In this document: piece after piece, positions 61,949-64,000 of the stretch | How the letters are laid out: every line of letters starts with the position of its first letter | How positions within the stretch are numbered: position 1 is the first letter of the stretch | Source of the DNA: Paenibacillus chitinolyticus NBRC 15660 | GTDB lineage: Bacteria > Bacillota > Bacilli > Paenibacillales > NBRC-103111 | Direction: 5' to 3' | Length of the DNA stretch: 64,000 bases | NCBI RefSeq assembly: GCF_000739915.1 | Contig: NZ_BBJT01000001.1 | Coordinates: 364,758-428,757, forward strand | Position numbers and translations under genes: made by a program | The notes under the pieces: generated by a model | Seen by the model: the letters and a program-made list of their open reading frames with translations, nothing else | The model's database searches: none | What the model was told of the DNA's origin: nothing

Positions 61949-63131
61949 CCTTGTCATTCCTTTCTTGAGATACTTGTTTTTTGGCCACCATGTCGAATGT
62001 ATCGTTGCCGCAGCCTGTACATCCTTCATTCTTAAGTTGTTCGATGGTTGCAAACTCCCCATGGATGCCGACATACACTTCTCTTGAGCACTGCTTGCAG
62101 CGGTAAGTACGCAGAGTTTGTTTCACTTCACCTGTGTACAAGGCGTCCGTGAAAGTCTCCGAGTATTCGGGTTTCGTCTGATCCGTTCTCCGCAGAATAA
62201 ACATTTGGCTACGGTTGGCGATCATTTCTGCGCCTTCGTAGGCGTTGAATTGCGGGAAATTAGCACTGACCGTCAGCCCCATGCGGACAAATTCCCGCTG
62301 CATGGCAAGCATAAAGGAAGGCGATTTATGGGCAAAAGAGAGAAATATCGGCAGTCCCTTCTCCCTTTTCAATGCTTGTATACCGCGCGATACGAACAGC
62401 CCCATTCCCTGAAGCGTATATGGGGGATCCGTAAAGAAACAATCAAACTGCCCGTGCAGGTTTTCCGGTAGTGGCTCCCTCAAATCAAGTTGGTGGCACC
62501 CGATCGGTAATCCCCGCTCCTTCGCAATCGTTTCAATATATCTTAGGAATCTTTCATCAATATCCAGAACATCCACATGCGTAACGGTGTGCCCGCCATC
62601 TGGAAACAACCGCTGTAGCAGCAGACCAATAGACACACTTACCAGATCGTCATCGCCGACGCATAAAATCTTCTTTCCGATCAACGCATGCTGCTTCAAA
62701 CAAAGAATAGCCCGGCGTAAGCTTGTTTCCGGCGTGCATTTGGATTGATCGATCTGAACATCTACAGACGGCCGCAGTGCAAAAAGTTCCTCCAATATAA
62801 CCAAGATATCTTTAAGACTCTCAATCCATGTTGTCTCATCAAGCAGATCGTAATAAAGGGAATGATCCAAACCGCCGTATCCCCATTCCCGCTCAATCCA
62901 AGCCAGTCCGTCCGCAGTACAACGGACACCACGATCCTGCACGAGCGCTCCCGCTTTAATCAATTCCCGTTTAATTGCCGCAGTGACAGGGGTCGGAAGC
63001 AGCGTTTTGCGTGCCAACCCTTTCGTTGAAATCCCCGGATTCAAGTAACATTCGAGTAACAACTGCTCGATCACCTGCGTCCCTTCTTGCAGCCTGGTAT
63101 TCTGACTTGCTTGTTCAATATACGTCTTCAC
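61929..63131 (-). CDS. Bis-aminopropyl-polyamine synthase (BpsA) family protein
   Basis: A 400-residue enzyme from the GTG at 63131 (TAGGAGGGTTTGT upstream). The N-terminal winged-helix-like part is GISTKGLARKTLLPTPVTAA. The aminopropyltransferase core has KILCVGDDDLVSVSIGLLLQ (GDDD at 159-162) and FDCFFTDPPYTLQGMGLFVS (DPPY at 235-238). The C-terminus holds a zinc ribbon, YRCKQCSREVYVG...CTGCG. GDDD and DPPY are the motifs of the N4-bis(aminopropyl)spermidine synthase family of thermophiles, which makes branched polyamines from decarboxylated SAM. Such proteins also occur in mesophilic Bacillota, where the product is less clear. A truncated GNAT gene overlaps its 3' end. A terminator-like hairpin lies upstream of its start. 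Confidence 0.85.
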   Translation of the reverse strand: MKTYIEQASQNTRLQEGTQVIEQLLLECYLNPGISTKGLARKTLLPTPVTAAIKRELIKAGALVQDRGVRCTADGLAWIEREWGYGGLDHSLYYDLLDETTWIESLKDILVILEELFALRPSVDVQIDQSKCTPETSLRRAILCLKQHALIGKKILCVGDDDLVSVSIGLLLQRLFPDGGHTVTHVDVLDIDERFLRYIETIAKERGLPIGCHQLDLREPLPENLHGQFDCFFTDPPYTLQGMGLFVSRGIQALKREKGLPIFLSFAHKSPSFMLAMQREFVRMGLTVSANFPQFNAYEGAEMIANRSQMFILRRTDQTKPEYSETFTDALYTGEVKQTLRTYRCKQCSREVYVGIHGEFATIEQLKNEGCTGCGNDTFDMVAKKQVSQERNDKDDHTAG

Positions 63132-63174
63132 ACAAACCCTCCTAAAAAATGTAATTTTTTCGTTTTGAAAATAC

Positions 63175-63215
63175 AAAAAGGGCAGGAATGAACATACGTC
63201 ATCCCTGCCCTTTTT
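63175..63215 (-). terminator. Hairpin with T-run upstream of the polyamine synthase gene
   Basis: AAAAAGGGCAGG and CCTGCCCTTTTT form a perfect 12-bp stem 44 bases upstream of the GTG. On the minus strand it ends in TTTTTGTATTTT. It could terminate an upstream transcript or act as an attenuator of the synthase gene. Confidence 0.6.
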
Positions 63216-63603
63216 GGACACTGCCTAAATAAACACCGCGAAAAGCAAAAAAATCCGAGCTGAAAACAGCACGGATTGTGGGTGCATAAAAATAGGCAGC
63301 ACTAAGGCCTAGATTAATATCCGTTGTTCTTAACTAATTCCGAAGCCTTCAAAATACCCATAACGAAACAAACCATGCTTTTTCAGCAATTGGTCTTTGG
63401 GACTGTTGAAAACCTCAAGTATGGAATTTGATTAGTTAAGAACTACCGCCGACATCAACATCTCTCCTTAGTAATAATTAAATAACAATACCACACAGGA
63501 TCAGTTATAGTCAAGTTGACCGGAGTGGGCTTGATCGGGGTGGACTTTAACTTAGAATGAGAGTTCCCATAGATATCGATCTGCTTAATTCTGGAAGCGT
63601 GAA
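63216..63603. other. Gene-poor stretch containing an inverted repeat
   Basis: GTTCTTAACTAAT (63326-63338) and ATTAGTTAAGAAC (63431-63443) are a perfect 13-bp inverted pair around 92 bases. The inside reads on the minus strand as SNSILEVFNSPKDQLLKKHG then LFRYGYFEGFGIS*, perhaps a coding scrap. I recognise no complete gene. Confidence 0.4.
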
Positions 63604-64000
63604 TGATACCTTTTCCGATCTATAACGGGTAGTTATGCTTGTTATAGGTTTGAGATCGGAACTGGATCATCATCAAATCTCTACGAGTGGCCAAAGCGGT
63701 GAACGAACTGCTTGATCAGTTCGTTCAGTGGTTCGGAGGCTTTCGTAGGAATCCGGTGATCGACTTTTTTAATGAAAACCAGTTCACTTTTCGGCAATCG
63801 TTGATGCAATATTTTGGCATAAGGATGAAAGTGCTTGTCTTTTTCCCCGTAAACGAGCAGGACGGGAAGATAGATTTCCTGAAGCTGCGATGTACAGTTG
63901 TACTTCAAGCTGTTCTTGTAATACTGTTCCGCATTTTTGGCATTCCCTTTTTTCGCATCGTTGAATAATTCCCGAAACAATGATAGATCTTTAGCTTGCG
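63604..64000. repeat. Second copy of the segment seen at 15.7 kb
   Basis: Nearly identical to 15716-16172, including the leading TTCCGATCT hairpin. About 60 bases after the hydrolase stop are missing here. It runs off the right edge. Confidence 0.85.
63681..64000 (-). CDS. Alpha/beta hydrolase, C-terminal part (runs off the right edge)
   Basis: The reading FRELFNDAKKGNAKNAEQYY, LPVLLVYGEKDKHFHP, FIKKVDHRIPTKASEPLN, ending FVHRFGHS*, matches the gene at 15.9 kb almost residue for residue. It has one extra C-terminal Ser because of the deletion just past the stop. The nucleophile part lies outside the window, so I cannot tell whether this copy is complete. Confidence 0.85.
   Translation of the reverse strand, partial: QAKDLSLFRELFNDAKKGNAKNAEQYYKNSLKYNCTSQLQEIYLPVLLVYGEKDKHFHPYAKILHQRLPKSELVFIKKVDHRIPTKASEPLNELIKQFVHRFGHS

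Noticed and set aside
1..64000. tRNA, rRNA or prophage genes
   Set aside because: No cloverleaf-type sequences, rRNA signatures or phage structural genes were seen when reading both strands.

Overview
The window looks like a chromosomal stretch from a spore-forming member of the Bacillota, most likely Paenibacillaceae. The evidence is a YesM/YesN two-component pair beside a CUT1 sugar importer that has no ATPase of its own, a YjcZ-like small sporulation protein, Gram-positive lipoproteins, strong AGGAGG-type ribosome binding sites, and SLH and bacillibactin-regulator (Btr-like) relics. There is no rRNA, tRNA, phage or CRISPR array that I can support.

Layout. (1) 1-12.5 kb, all on the minus strand, is a glycan-utilisation locus: histidine kinase and AraC-type response regulator, lipoprotein sugar-binding protein, two permeases, SGNH esterase, acetylxylan-esterase-like hydrolase, an MgtC-family membrane protein, a GH2 glycosidase, and a partial tyrosine phosphatase at the edge. 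(2) 12.8-18.0 kb is arsenic resistance: arsR-arsB-arsC, then an arsD whose expected ATG reads AGG. Beyond an alpha/beta hydrolase lie remnants of a second arsenic-type module (ArsR, flavoprotein, methyltransferase). (3) 18-24 kb holds small sporulation-like genes, a cation diffusion facilitator, a DUF2935 protein, and an 85-residue protein built from 13 PFGGM repeats. (4) 24.3-32.2 kb is a NikABCDE-type nickel/metallophore importer with an MFS exporter gene embedded between the two ATPase genes. It lies downstream of a broken MFS gene and a perfect Fur box.

(5) 32.3-46.6 kb is a mosaic. Intact islands (AraC+SDR, VOC protein, TetR+hydrolase, GntR+amidohydrolase, DUF3221 lipoprotein+secreted S1 protease) are separated by gene fragments and by repeated copies of one family of transposon ends. 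These ends carry several GACAAGAAC sites and an internal terminator, and one apparently complete 438-bp miniature element is present. (6) 46.6-50.4 kb carries an orphan acyl carrier protein with a BtrH-like acyltransferase, and a ketopantoate-reductase-like enzyme with a divergent TetR. (7) 50.6-61.7 kb is a run of single-enzyme/regulator pairs: FAD monooxygenase+TetR with three operator copies, SRPBCC protein, headless imine reductase+MerR, two membrane-anchored PAF-acetylhydrolase-like hydrolases, SnoaL-like protein+TetR. Several regulators here are broken. (8) 61.8-63.2 kb has a branched-polyamine synthase (BpsA family) overlapping a truncated acetyltransferase. The window ends in a near-identical second copy of the hydrolase seen at 15.9 kb.

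Overall, conserved sugar, arsenic and metal-uptake functions sit next to a heavily rearranged accessory region. The most unusual signals are the transposon-end family, the PFGGM protein with its small LSm-like neighbours, the ACP/BtrH pair, and the number of decaying regulators. All family assignments come from reading the sequence by eye, with no database search.
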